A DNA stretch of 64,000 nt, taken from positions 62,001 to 126,000 of the forward strand of contig JADJPL010000004.1 of NCBI GenBank assembly GCA_016713275.1, written 5' to 3'. This DNA comes from Haliscomenobacter sp. (GTDB lineage: Bacteria; Bacteroidota; Bacteroidia; Chitinophagales; Saprospiraceae). Each line of letters opens with the position of its first letter. Within the stretch, counting starts at the first letter, position 1. A model generated the notes under the pieces. That model saw nothing but the letters and a program-made list of their open reading frames with translations. It had not been told where the DNA came from and did not search any database. This document shows positions 36,770 to 47,171 of this stretch, one piece after another. The position numbers and the translations under genes are program-made.

Positions 36770-36870
36770 TGAATTTCTGATGTTCTGCTAACGCAGAACA
36801 AAACAAACTTACTTGCAGTGCTGACACACCGCAAGTAGCCATGTATTCATTCATTAAACTGATTTAAAAA

Positions 36871-39800
36871 ATGTTAGATAAAATAATTGCGTTCAGCATA
36901 AAAAATAAATTCATCATCGGCATGATGACCCTTGCACTAATCATAACAGGTGTTTGGAGTGCCATAAATCTGCCTATTGATGTAGTGCCAGACATAAGTA
37001 ATAACCAAGTGCAGGTTATTACCCTTGCCCCTTCATTAGGGGCACAGGAAGTAGAGCAGTTCATCACTGCACCCATCGAATTGGCAACAGGCAACATTGC
37101 CTATGTAACCGAAAAGCGTTCCATTTCCCGTTCGGGACTTTCAGTAATCACTATTGTTTTTAAAGACAATGCTGATGTCTATTGGGCAAGGCAGCAAGTA
37201 AACGAAAAGCTGAAAGATGTGCAATCACTAATTCCCAAAGGTATGGGTGAACCACAGCTTGCTCCAATCACAACAGGGTTGGGAGAAATTTATCATTATG
37301 TAGTGCATACAAAGCCCGGTTACGAAGAAAAATATTCGGCAACCGATTTACGCACTATTCAGGATTGGGTCATTAAACGCCAAATGGCTGGTGTGATTGG
37401 TTTAGCCGAAGTAAGCGGATGGGGCGGCTATGTAAAGCAATATGAAATTGCATTAGACAATGAAAAGCTCAATGCCATGAACCTCACCATTTCCGAAATT
37501 TATGAAGCCCTTGAAAACAATAATCAAAATACAGGTGGTTCATACATTGAACAACAAGACAACGCCTATTTCATTAGAGGAATGGGTCAGGTAAAATCCA
37601 TTGAGGATATTGAAAGAATTGTGGTGAAAACAATTGACGGTTTGCCCGTTCTTATCCGTGATGTGGCAACGGTGCAGTTCGGAAGTGCCACACGATATGG
37701 TGCAATTACCCGAAACGGAGAAGGAGAAGCAGTTGCAGGAATTACCCTCATGCTCAAAGGCGAAAATTTCAATGAGGTAAGTAAAAATGTGAAGGAACGG
37801 ATAGCACAGATACAAAAAACACTTCCCGAAGGAGTAGTGATTGAGCCATTCATTGACCGCTCTGAATTAGTTGGCAGGGCTATGGGAACAGTAGAAAAAA
37901 ACCTGCTTGAAGGTGGATTGATAGTAATATTCATCCTTGTTTTACTGCTTGGCAATTTAAGAGCAGGGTTGGTGGTCGCATCTGTAATTCCGCTTGCAAT
38001 GCTTTTTGCTCTTTGCATGATGCGTTTGTTTGGAGTATCGGGAAACCTCATGAGTTTAGGTGCAATTGATTTTGGTTTAATTGTGGACGGAGCAGTGATT
38101 ATAGTGGAAGCAATCGTGCATCGCATCACCATGAGCAGTCAACATCATCAGGGAATAAAAAAACTAAGCAGGGCACAAATGGATAACGAAGTTTTTGCTG
38201 CCGCCTCAAAAATTAGAACCAGTGCCGCCTTTGGCGAAATTATTATCATGATTGTTTACTTGCCCATATTGGCGTTGGCGGGCATAGAAGGCAAAATGTT
38301 TATCCCGATGGCACAAACAGTAGCATTCGCCATATTAGGGGCATTCATTCTTTCCCTCACTTATGTTCCCATGATGTCAGCTTTGTTCCTGAACAGAAAT
38401 ACAGAACATAAACGAAATATCTCCGACAGGATAATGGATTTCTTTCAGCGAATTTACACGCCTGTGCTAAACCTTGCTTTACGGTTCAAAAATCTGTGGT
38501 GCTCATATTCTTTACTCTCTTTCTTTTTAGTATGTGGGTGTTCAGCAATATGGGAGGTGAATTTATCCCCACCTTAGAGGAAGGCGATTTGACAGTTGAA
38601 ATAACCATGATGCAGGGAGCATCTCTTACAAAAGTGGTTGAAACATTCAGCCATGCCGAAAAGATTTTGAAGAAACAATTTCCCGAAATACGCCAAATCG
38701 TTACCCGTATCGGCAGTGCCGAAATTCCTACCGACCCTATGCCCATTGAAAGAGGCGATATGATGGTGCAAATGAAGCTAAAGGAAGAATGGACAAGTGC
38801 CGAAACCCGTGAAGAAATGCAGGAAGCAATGGAAGAAGCATTGACTGTTATCCCAGGCATCAGGGTGGAAGTTACCCAACCCATGCAAATGCGTTTCAAT
38901 GAACTGATGACTGGCATAAGGCAGGATGTGGCAATAAAAATTTTTGGCGATGATTTGGATGAACTTGCACGGCAAGCCAATATAGTAGGTGCGTTGATAG
39001 CTCCTGTAAAAGGGGTTACAGAACCCACCATTGAAAAATCAACAGGTTTACCGCAGATACTGGTGGAATACAACCGCGATAAAATTGCACAGTATGGCTT
39101 AACAATTTCCGATGTCAATACAGTATTAAGCACTGCCTTTGCGGGCAATGTAGCGGGAGTAGTGTTTGAAGGCGAAATGCGTTTTGATATGGTGGTTCGC
39201 CTCAAGCGTGACTTGCGTGAAGACATACTCAATATCGAAAATCTTTTCATTCCGCTTCCTTCGGGCAGCAAAGTTCCTTTGAGCCAGTTAGCCGATATTA
39301 AAATTGTTGATGCTCCTGCACAGGTTTCAAGAGAAGGCGGAAAACGCAGAGTGTTTGTCGGTTTTAATGTGCGGGGAAGAGATGTAGAAAGTTTGGTGGA
39401 AGAAATTCAAACCATACTTGACAAAAATTTAAAACTGCCTTCGGGTTACTATATAACTTATGGCGGACAGTTTCAAAATCTCAAAGAAGCAAATCAGCGT
39501 TTGTCCATATCAGTGCCAATTGCATTGGGGCTTATTCTGCTTCTGTTGTTTTTTACTTTTAATTCATTCTCACAGACACTTCTAATCTTCACTGCCATTC
39601 CGCTTTCAGCAATAGGCGGTGTATTTGCTTTATGGATTAGAGATATGCCTTTCAGCATTTCGGCAGGCGTTGGTTTCATTGCCCTGTTCGGGGTGGCGGT
39701 GCTGAACGGAATTGTTCTCATTGGCGAATTTAATTTTCTGAAAAAAGAAGGCATCGAAGATATTTATGAGCGGGTGCGACAGGGAACAAAACATCGCTTA

Positions 39801-41241
39801 AGACCCGTGATAATGACTGCCGCAGTAGCTGCCTTCGGATTTTTCCCTATGGCATTTTCTACAAGTGCAGGTGCGGAAGTGCAAAAACCATTGGCGACAG
39901 TGGTTATTGGCGGACTTCTTTCTGCCACTTTACTTACACTGATTGTTTTGCCTGCACTCTATATTTTATTTTCAGGAAAAAGAAAAGTGAAAGGAAGTGT
40001 AGCATCTGTTGTTTTAGTTCTCGCACTGGTTTCTTTCAGTAACGCAAATGCTCAATCTCCAACTGCAAAACAAATCTCGGTTGATGATGCAATAAACATG
40101 GCTTTGAAAAATAATCTGGAAATACAATCGCAGCAACTCAATGTGCAATCATCTGTCACATTGAAAAAATCTGTTTTTGAATTGCCCAAAACCAATGTCA
40201 ATTTTCAATACGGACAATATAATAGTATTAACCAACGACTTGGCTTTTCAAATTAATCAATCCATTTCTTTTCCAACCTATTATTGGGCAAAAGCAAATT
40301 TACACAAAGCCGAATTGCAGGGCAGCCAGTTTCAGCAACAGGCAACAGCCAGCGAAATAAAAGCACAGGTTCAATACTGGTTTTATCAGTTGTTGTATTT
40401 GCAAAACGCAAAAAAGCAGTTGCAGTCTTTAGACAGTTTTTATAACGATTTTGTAACTGCTTCTGCCTTGCGATACAAAACAGGCGAAACAAATTTGTTG
40501 GAGAAAACCACAGCCGAAACCAAACGGGGACAGCTTTCGCTTTTACTTCAACAAAATCAAACCGACTATGCAACTGCTTACAATTCGCTGAAAACCCTGA
40601 TGAATACAAGCGAAGAATTTACGATTGACAATGGTGGAAACTTCCAACCGCTTGTATTAAGCAACTCATTGGACACATCAATGATTGCCAACAACGCTGC
40701 TTTAAAAGTTTTGTATCAGCAAGCTGTAATTGCAGAGAAAAACAAAAAAGTAGAAACCGCATCAACGCTGCCCGATTTTAATGTGGGGTATTTCAACCAA
40801 TCTTTAATCGGAACACAAACAGTAAACGGTGCAGATGTTTACTTTGACCAAAGCAAACGCTTTCAGGGCTTGAATGTCGGGATTAGTGTTCCACTGACTT
40901 TTTTCAGCAATGCTTCAAAAATAAAATCGTTGAACTACAAACAACAAGCATTGCAAAAAGAAGCCGACAACGGTAAATTGATTTTACAAACCCAACTGCA
41001 AAATGCCTTTGCACAATACAATCAAAATTTGTCGCAATACAATTATTACAAATCAACTGCTTTGCCCAATGCCGAAATAATCATCAGCACGGCAAAAGTT
41101 GGTTTCAAAAGTGGCGACATTGGCTACATTGAATATTTACAGGCATTGCAAACAGCAACCGATGTGCAGCTTAACTATCTGCAATCCATCATTCAAATCA
41201 ATCAATCCATCATCAACATCAATTTCATCATCAACAAATAA
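36871..41241 (+). CDS. czcA: CzcA/CusA-type RND metal-efflux pump fused to TolC-like domain, two frameshifts
   Basis: Joined, this is about 1455 residues. The RND part starts MLDKIIAFSIKNKFIIGMMT and contains AINLPIDVVPDISNNQVQV, the TM4 signature DFGLIVDGAVIIVEAIVHR (proton relay, heavy-metal subfamily), and AVAAFGFFPMAFSTSAGAEV. After a membrane segment the chain continues as an outer-membrane TolC-like domain (QISVDDAINMALKNNLEIQS, QSISFPTYYWAKANLHKAEL). The fusion is common in Bacteroidota. The frame is lost near 38489 (A5 run; an added A restores KKSVVLIFF) and near 40227 (joins NSIN to NDLAFQINQ). The pump expels Cu/Ag or Zn/Co/Cd with the adaptor encoded next. Confidence 0.88.
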
Positions 41242-41249
41242 TTATAAAA

Positions 41250-42608
41250 ATGAGAAACATATTTATAGCAATGCTCAGTGTATTACTAATCACAGCTTGC
41301 AACAGCAATAAAACAGAAGAAAACAAACCAGCCGAAATTCCAAAAGAAGAATTGGTAACATTTGTTGAACTCACCAAAGAACAGTTTGAAGCAGTGGACA
41401 TCCAGCTTGGTAAAATTGAAAAACAGAACATCAAAACATCCATCAAAGCAAGCGGGCATCTGGAAGTGCCGCCACAAAATAAAGCCGAGGTTTCTACTTT
41501 TATCGGAGCGGTTGTAAAATCAATCGCAGTGTTGGAAGGCAGTAAGGTTCAAAAAGGACAAAGGCTTGCAGTTCTTGAACATCCCGATTTTATCAAATTG
41601 CAGGAAGAATACATCACCGCCAAAAGCAATTTCTCTTTTCTCGAACAGGAATTTCTTCGGCAAAAAGAATTGTATGAGCAAAATGCGGGGACAGGCAAAA
41701 TATTTCAGAAAGCAGAAAGTGAATACAATTCAGGAAAAGCAAAATTAAATTCCCTCGAAAGCCAGTTGAAAATACTTTCAGTAAATCTGAATGAACTTGC
41801 AAAAGGAAATATTTCTTCTTCTATGGTGCTTACCGCACCCATTAGCGGCTACATCGGGCGAATTAATGCCAATACTGGTGCGTATGCCGAACCCAATAAA
41901 ATGCTTTTTGAAATCATTGACAATAGCAAGATACATTGCGATTTGCTCGTGTATGAAAAAGATATTTTCAAAGTAAAAGTCGGGCAAAAAATACATTTTG
42001 TAATCACCAACATGCCTGAACATCAGGGCGAGCATAATGGTAAATCAATTGAAGGCGAAATTTTTGGTATCAATAAATCATTTGAAGATAATTCAAAAGC
42101 CATTAGCGTTCATGCCATCATTAAAAATGAAAACCATGAACTCATTCCGGGCATGTATGTAAGTGCCTTTATTGACATTGGCGAAAATAAAACCACTGTT
42201 GTTCCAAGCGAAGCAGTGTTTACCACCGATGGAAAGGAGTTCATTTTCGTTCGTAATAAAATGACAGGATGCACGAAACATCCTCTGTGTGCGGCACACG
42301 AATTTTGTGCCGCTTCCGAAAATTGCCCTGAACACCCCGATTGCGAGCAGCACGAACACAGCCCACTCAAAGAAGTATGCACAAAGCATCCCGACTGTGA
42401 AGCACACGAAAAATGCGAGGAAGTTCAGAGTGAAGAAGCGTTTTACTTTACCATGAAAGAAGTAAAAAAAGGAGTAAGCAATTTAGGTTATACCGAAGTA
42501 AGTTTTATTGATGATGTACCCGAAGATGCAACCATAATTACAAAAGGAGCATTTTACCTCTTATCAAAAAGTAAAACAAGCGGACAGATGGACGCTTGCG
42601 GACAATAA
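41250..42608 (+). CDS. CusB/CzcB-type efflux adaptor lipoprotein with Cys/His-rich module
   Basis: A 452-residue periplasmic adaptor (signal LLITAC, Cys17) that links the RND pump to the outer membrane. The HlyD/CusB pattern is clear: SIKASGHLEVPPQNKAEVST, FIGAVVKSIAVLEGSKVQKG, VLTAPISGYIGRINANTGAY, and HELIPGMYVSAFIDIGENKT. Unusually, a Cys/His-rich stretch of about 55 residues (from about residue 337) is inserted before the last domain: TKHPLCAAHEFC, CPEHPDCEQHEH, CTKHPDCEAHEKC. The same pattern makes up most of the next small gene. The start is 8 bases after the pump stop codon. Confidence 0.87.
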   Translation: MRNIFIAMLSVLLITACNSNKTEENKPAEIPKEELVTFVELTKEQFEAVDIQLGKIEKQNIKTSIKASGHLEVPPQNKAEVSTFIGAVVKSIAVLEGSKVQKGQRLAVLEHPDFIKLQEEYITAKSNFSFLEQEFLRQKELYEQNAGTGKIFQKAESEYNSGKAKLNSLESQLKILSVNLNELAKGNISSSMVLTAPISGYIGRINANTGAYAEPNKMLFEIIDNSKIHCDLLVYEKDIFKVKVGQKIHFVITNMPEHQGEHNGKSIEGEIFGINKSFEDNSKAISVHAIIKNENHELIPGMYVSAFIDIGENKTTVVPSEAVFTTDGKEFIFVRNKMTGCTKHPLCAAHEFCAASENCPEHPDCEQHEHSPLKEVCTKHPDCEAHEKCEEVQSEEAFYFTMKEVKKGVSNLGYTEVSFIDDVPEDATIITKGAFYLLSKSKTSGQMDACGQ

Positions 42609-42658
42609 AAAAGTAAATAAATTTCAATTCAATAAACAACAATTAAAATCAAATCAAA

Positions 42659-42892
42659 ATGAAACAATCAATTTTCTCCATCATGCTGCTTGGCAGCATC
42701 ATTCTTTCTTCCTGCGGAAACAGCAGCAGCAAACTTGACTTAACCGCTTGCGAAGACCACGCAAAAAATTGTCCCAAGGCAGAAAACTGTCTTGAGCATC
42801 CCAAATGCGAAGCACACGAAAAATGCCCTAAAGCCGAAGATTGCAAAGAGCATCCCGAGTGTGAAGCGTTTGAGCACAAAAAAGGCAGTTAA
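42659..42892 (+). CDS. small Cys/His-rich lipoprotein, probable metal-binding protein
   Basis: A 77-residue lipoprotein (signal SIILSSC, Cys19). The mature part is almost entirely a metal-ligand repeat: ACEDHAKNC, CPKAENCLEHPKCEAHEKC, CPKAEDCKEHPECEAFEH. It shares the C-x2-HP-x-C-x2-HE pattern with the module in the adjacent adaptor. I infer that it buffers or hands metal to the efflux complex in the periplasm. The gene is too short for many gene finders but has good coding character and a terminator right after it. Confidence 0.7.
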   Translation: MKQSIFSIMLLGSIILSSCGNSSSKLDLTACEDHAKNCPKAENCLEHPKCEAHEKCPKAEDCKEHPECEAFEHKKGS

Positions 42893-42906
42893 AAAATGCA
42901 CCTCTT

Positions 42907-42953
42907 AAAGCATTGCTCAACACGGACTGTGTTGGGCAGTGCTTTCATTTTTC
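42907..42953 (+). terminator. probable intrinsic terminator
   Basis: AAAGCATTGCTCAACAC and GTGTTGGGCAGTGCTTT form a 17-pair stem (two G-U pairs) with loop GGACT, followed by CATTTTTC. It lies 15 bases after the small lipoprotein stop codon and would end the CzcA-adaptor transcript. Confidence 0.8.
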
Positions 42954-42993
42954 AAAATAGAAAAGCAGGTAAGAACTAAAAATCTATCAAACA

Positions 42994-43203
42994 ATGAAAC
43001 AACTCCATCAACTCATGCAGGAAATTACCCTGCTCACAACCGAAATTGAAACCAAATATCCCGAACTATACAAGTATTTGGATGAAACACCCACCACCAT
43101 TTGCGAAACAAAAGAGCAAACAATCTGCACTGATGATTTGAAGAAATATCTTGAAACGCTAAAGGCACAACTTCAACATCAAATCGAAACACATAAAAAA
43201 TGA
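42994..43203 (+). CDS. small coiled hypothetical protein of metal cluster
   Basis: A 69-residue protein (MKQLHQLMQEITLLTTEIET onward) with a helical, coiled-coil look and two Cys residues in ICETKEQTICTDD. It overlaps the P-type ATPase start by four bases (ATGA), so the two are translationally coupled. I know similar short proteins only as hypothetical neighbours of metal ATPases. Confidence 0.65.
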   Translation: MKQLHQLMQEITLLTTEIETKYPELYKYLDETPTTICETKEQTICTDDLKKYLETLKAQLQHQIETHKK

Positions 43204-45102
43204 AACTACCACTCAACGACAAAAAATTTGTTTTTCTTCTTTTCGCAATCACGATAGTTGTTGCCTTAGAAGTTTTATCCATCATCGGCATTCATATTCC
43301 AATGCCTTATGCACCCTTCGTATTCGCCATATTCATTTTAGGAATTGGCTACAATGTTTTATGGAATGGAGTAAAAGCAATCTTCAAACTCAAATTCAGC
43401 AACATCAATCTGCTGATGCTTATTGCTGTTATTGGGGCATTTTATCTCAAAGAATTTCCCGAAGCTGCTGTATTAGTCGTGTTGTTTGTTTTAGGTGAAA
43501 GATTGGAGGAAATTGGAATTGCCAACAGCAAATCTGCATTAGATGAATTAGTAAGCAAAGCACCCAAGACAGCTTTTGTAAAAGCAGAAAACAAAAATGT
43601 TCCAATAGATAAAATTGCAGTCGGAACAATCATTCAAGTTAAGGCAGGTGAAATGATACCGCTTGACGGCAAAATAATTTCAGGCGAAACAATTGTTGAT
43701 GAAGCCGCCATTACAGGCGAACCAATTCCCAAAGACAAACACACAGGCGATAATTTATTTGCAGGAACGCTAAACAAAAACGGTTTCATAGAAATGGAAA
43801 CAACCAAACTTTCAGTTGACACAACCTTCTCAAAAATCATTCGCCTTACATTTGAAGCACAGGGCAACAAAAGCGAAACACAAAAATTCATTCAGAAATT
43901 TTCAAAGTATTACACACCTTCCATTATTGCAATGGCAATTTTGGTTTTCGTAATTCCTGTATTTGCAATGCAATTAGATTTTGACCATTGGTTGCAACAG
44001 GCAATTACTCTTTTAGTAATCGCTTGTCCGTGTGCATTAGTCATATCTACTCCAGTTGCCATTTACGCAGCAATCGGAAACGCATCAGCAAAAGGAGCAT
44101 TGATAAAAGGCGGAAAATATTTGGAAGCATTAGCGAGTATAAAAGCCATTGCATTAGACAAAACACGAACCATCACTTTTGGCAACCCGATTGTTTCAGA
44201 TATTTTTCCGTTGAACGGAACAAGCCGCGAAGAACTTTTGGCTTGCACCGCAGGAGCAGAAATATTTTCAGAACACCCATTGGCACAAGCCATAGTTGAT
44301 GCAAGTAAAAAAGAAGGATTTGAACCGCACAAAACCGAAGGTTTCAAAAGCATTATGGGCAAAGGGGCAACAGCAAAATGTTTGGTGTGTGAGGACGAAA
44401 CAATTTATGTTGGTAAACTTGATTTCATAAAAGAACATCAACATACAGATAAAGAAACTGAAAAAATCGTAGAACAACTTTCATCCCAAGGAAAAACAAG
44501 TGTAGTAGTAAGTTTTGGTGATGGTGTGGCAGGTATTATAGGTTTAATGGACGAAATAAAACCCGACAGTGCAGCAGCATTAAAAGAAATAGAAGTAATG
44601 AACATAGAACCCGTTATGCTTACAGGCGACAGCGAAAAAGCAGCAAACTATGTAGCCGAGCAAGTAGGCATCAAAAAATATTCGGAAATATGTTACCCGA
44701 AAACAAAGCCGACAAAATCAAAGAACTTTTACAGCAGTATAAATTCGTAGCAATGGTAGGCGATGGCATTAACGATGCACCAGCTTTAGCACAATCCACC
44801 GTAGGCATAGCAATGGGAGCAGCAGGTAGCGACACAGCAATAGAAACCGCAAATATTGCATTGATGAACGACAAACTTTCACTCATACCGTTTTTAATTC
44901 GGTTAAGTCAAAAAACATTACGCAGAATAAAATTCAACACCATCGGGGCAATAACAGTAAAAATTATTTTATCACATTGGCTTTCGTAGGTTACAGCAAT
45001 TTAGTTTTGCTATTGCCGCAGACGTGGGAGTGACATTAATCGTAATTTTGACAAGTTTGAATTTGATGAAGTTTGAAAATAAAATTGCAATTGCTCAATG
45101 AA
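43200..45102 (+). CDS. P1B-type (Zn/Cd/Pb) ATPase, three frameshifts and altered DKTGT motif
   Basis: Joined length about 633 residues, starting directly with membrane segments and lacking an N-terminal metal-binding domain. Motifs: TGEP (AAITGEPIPKDK), CPC in the sixth helix (IACPCALVIS), HP (SEHPLAQAIV), GDGINDAPALAQ, an N..K pair in the seventh helix and DVGVTLIVILTSLN in the last, the pattern of P1B-2 Zn/Cd/Pb pumps. Frames change near 44700, 44960 and 44995, each with clear coding on both sides. The phosphorylation motif reads DKTRT (44157-44171), where DKTGT is otherwise invariant; a single C for G explains it. If real, that change would probably stop transport. Confidence 0.85.
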
Positions 45103-45306
45103 ACCAACAATCTTGACGACACAGCATACAAAGCCAACGCATTTGCACTCACATTTGCTTTTGCCACCACACACAGGCAAACGCAGCAAAAGCAAAAGAG
45201 AGTGCAAGCAACCGCACCCGTTCACCGCAGACCAGACCGTAAATAACGTGGACAATTCAGTGTATATTCAACAACGACAACACTTCGGACAGACAGAAGG
45301 GCAGCT

Positions 45307-45436
45307 GATAACAGCGGTTTGGCAAAAGTGGCGGTTCTGTGCTTCGTAGGACAGTTTTTCGTAAATTTGAAGTGTGTGCTTCGTATGAAACTTCAGTGGT
45401 AAAATCGCCACCTTCGCCAAGCCGCAAAACGTTACC
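45307..45436. repeat. attC-like inverted repeat S1
   Basis: GATAACAGCGGTTTGGCAAA, AGTGGCG on the left pairs with CGCCACCTTCGCCAAGCCGC on the right over 20 positions, allowing G-U and mispairs, and is followed by GTTACC. A spacer of about 70 bases lies between the arms. It fills the 384-base gap between the metal cluster and the first defence-type gene; the rest of the gap (45103-45306) shows no gene. Confidence 0.65.
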
Positions 45437-45486
45437 GGTAAGCATAAAAACGAGGAGTGATTAAAATAGTAATCCAATAAATTCTA

Positions 45487-47045
45487 ATGATGGAAGAAGT
45501 AAAAAAATCATTAAACAAAGTAACTGCTGGCGACCTATCCAAAATCTTTGAAAAATTAAAAGATGATGGATTGATTTTTCGATGCACTTTTTCTCAAATC
45601 TCCAAGCACCTGCTTAAGGAATTTTTGACGGTTAACCCCTTTTCAGTTGGTTTTGAAACACTAACAAAAGCATACCTTGACCACATTGAATTTGATATAA
45701 AAGAAAATGAGGAGAATGAAAATGAATTATTTGAAGAATTCCGTAAAGAAAGAAGAAATGAAATCCTGACAGTAACGAAAAATGAATCAGAATTTCATAA
45801 ATACATCTGCAAATCTTATTTCGATTTAATTAAAGAACCAAAAGAAGAATTGCTGGATGCCTTTGTAAAAGCAAGTGAAGACATAAAAGAAATAGATGAA
45901 ACATTAGCAGACATCCAAAAGAAAATGGATGAAATTTATAAGAATAATGATTCAACTGAAATACAAGAGAAGAAACCAATTCTTTATTATTACCAAGAGC
46001 ATAACGAAAAAGCCAAAGCAGAAATATTGATTTTTATCAAAATGAGATAAAGGATTATGCCTTGAGCAATTGTTACGATAATTCGCTACTAAGTGGATTA
46101 ATGATGCGGACTCCATACGGATACAAATGGAATCCAAAATCATATAAACCACGATACCCAAATGACTTGGAAAACAAGTTTGGCGAATTACCATACCCTT
46201 CCTTTGTTAAATTGTGCGAACAATACAATGAAGACAAACCAGCATTCTACAAATTTCTTTCAAAACATATAGCTGACGAAGAAATACTTTTCTCAACAAA
46301 TGAGTTGGTTCAGCATCACCATATCCTTGATGTAAGAAAAGAAATCATTTACGAAACATTAAACATTTATCAGCATGGGGCAAAAATTATGTTTGCCATT
46401 GCCGTGCCTACAATTATAGAAGGCATACTTCATGATTTGTGTTTGCAAATTGGAGAAAAGGAGAATGACTTACTGAAAGAAGGTTTTCAGTATAAATTGG
46501 ATAAGCTTCAAAATCAGTTTGGCTGGGAGTTATACTATGAATATTATTCATTCCGTTTCCGTTTATTCAGAAACAAGGTTTCACACGGTAGATTAACCAA
46601 AGTAGATGTTGATGAATTAGCAGACTTGTTGCTTTTAGATTTATATCAGATTTGCAGGTTAGTCCAATCCGATAAACTGAATTTGAATCATAAAAGATTT
46701 GTGATTGATGAGCTCAATAAAAATATTGCCAAACCTGATTTCAAATATCTTATGCAATATTTATTATTAGACAAAACAGAAATACCTGCATTCTACAAAT
46801 TAGAAAAGCAAATTGAAGAAGTTGAAAAACTGATTGTTGGTAATGAGTTTTGGGAGTTCCTCGAAACTGAAATGGACAAAGGTGGCGAGCCTGTAAAACA
46901 TGGAATTTATTTGGTTGTAAAAATTATCAGTATCCGAAAACCTTTTTGACAAGCGTTGTACTAAGATTTTAAGAAATCAGGAATAGAAAAAGCCGACAAG
47001 GAAATTGCGAACAACTATCTTAAATATTTAACAAGAGACTTTTAA
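45487..47045 (+). CDS. HEPN-like protein (RNKVSH), three frameshifts
   Basis: Joined length about 519 residues. Frame 1 (45487-46050) is a charged helical domain; the frame shifts near 46030 (IDFYQNEIKDYALSNCYDN continues) and again twice near 46925-46965, ending SGIEKADKEIANNYLKYLTR. The C-terminal half contains AKIMFAIAVPTIIEGILHDL and YYSFRFRLFRNKVSHGRL: the R-N-x3-H pattern (RX4H) of HEPN ribonucleases. HEPN proteins act in toxin-antitoxin, Abi and CRISPR immunity by cutting RNA. No antitoxin is adjacent. The overall family is not one I recognise. Confidence 0.6.
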
Positions 47046-47067
47046 TTAAAAAACAAGAAAGCCGGCC

Positions 47068-47132
47068 GGTAACAATGCATAAAATGTTCATGTCGGCTAA
47101 ACGCTGCCACGCCATTTATGCAAACCGTTGGC
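47068..47132. repeat. attC-like inverted repeat S2
   Basis: GGTAACAATGCATAAAATG and CATTTATGCAAACCGTTGGC: the arms TGCATAA(A)ATG/CATTTATGCA pair with one extra base on one side, like the extrahelical bases of attC hairpins. 65 bases in all, ending in GTTGGC just before the gajA-like gene. Confidence 0.7.
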
Positions 47133-47171
47133 TGTGACTATGAATAAACCAATAACGGAATATTTATAAAT

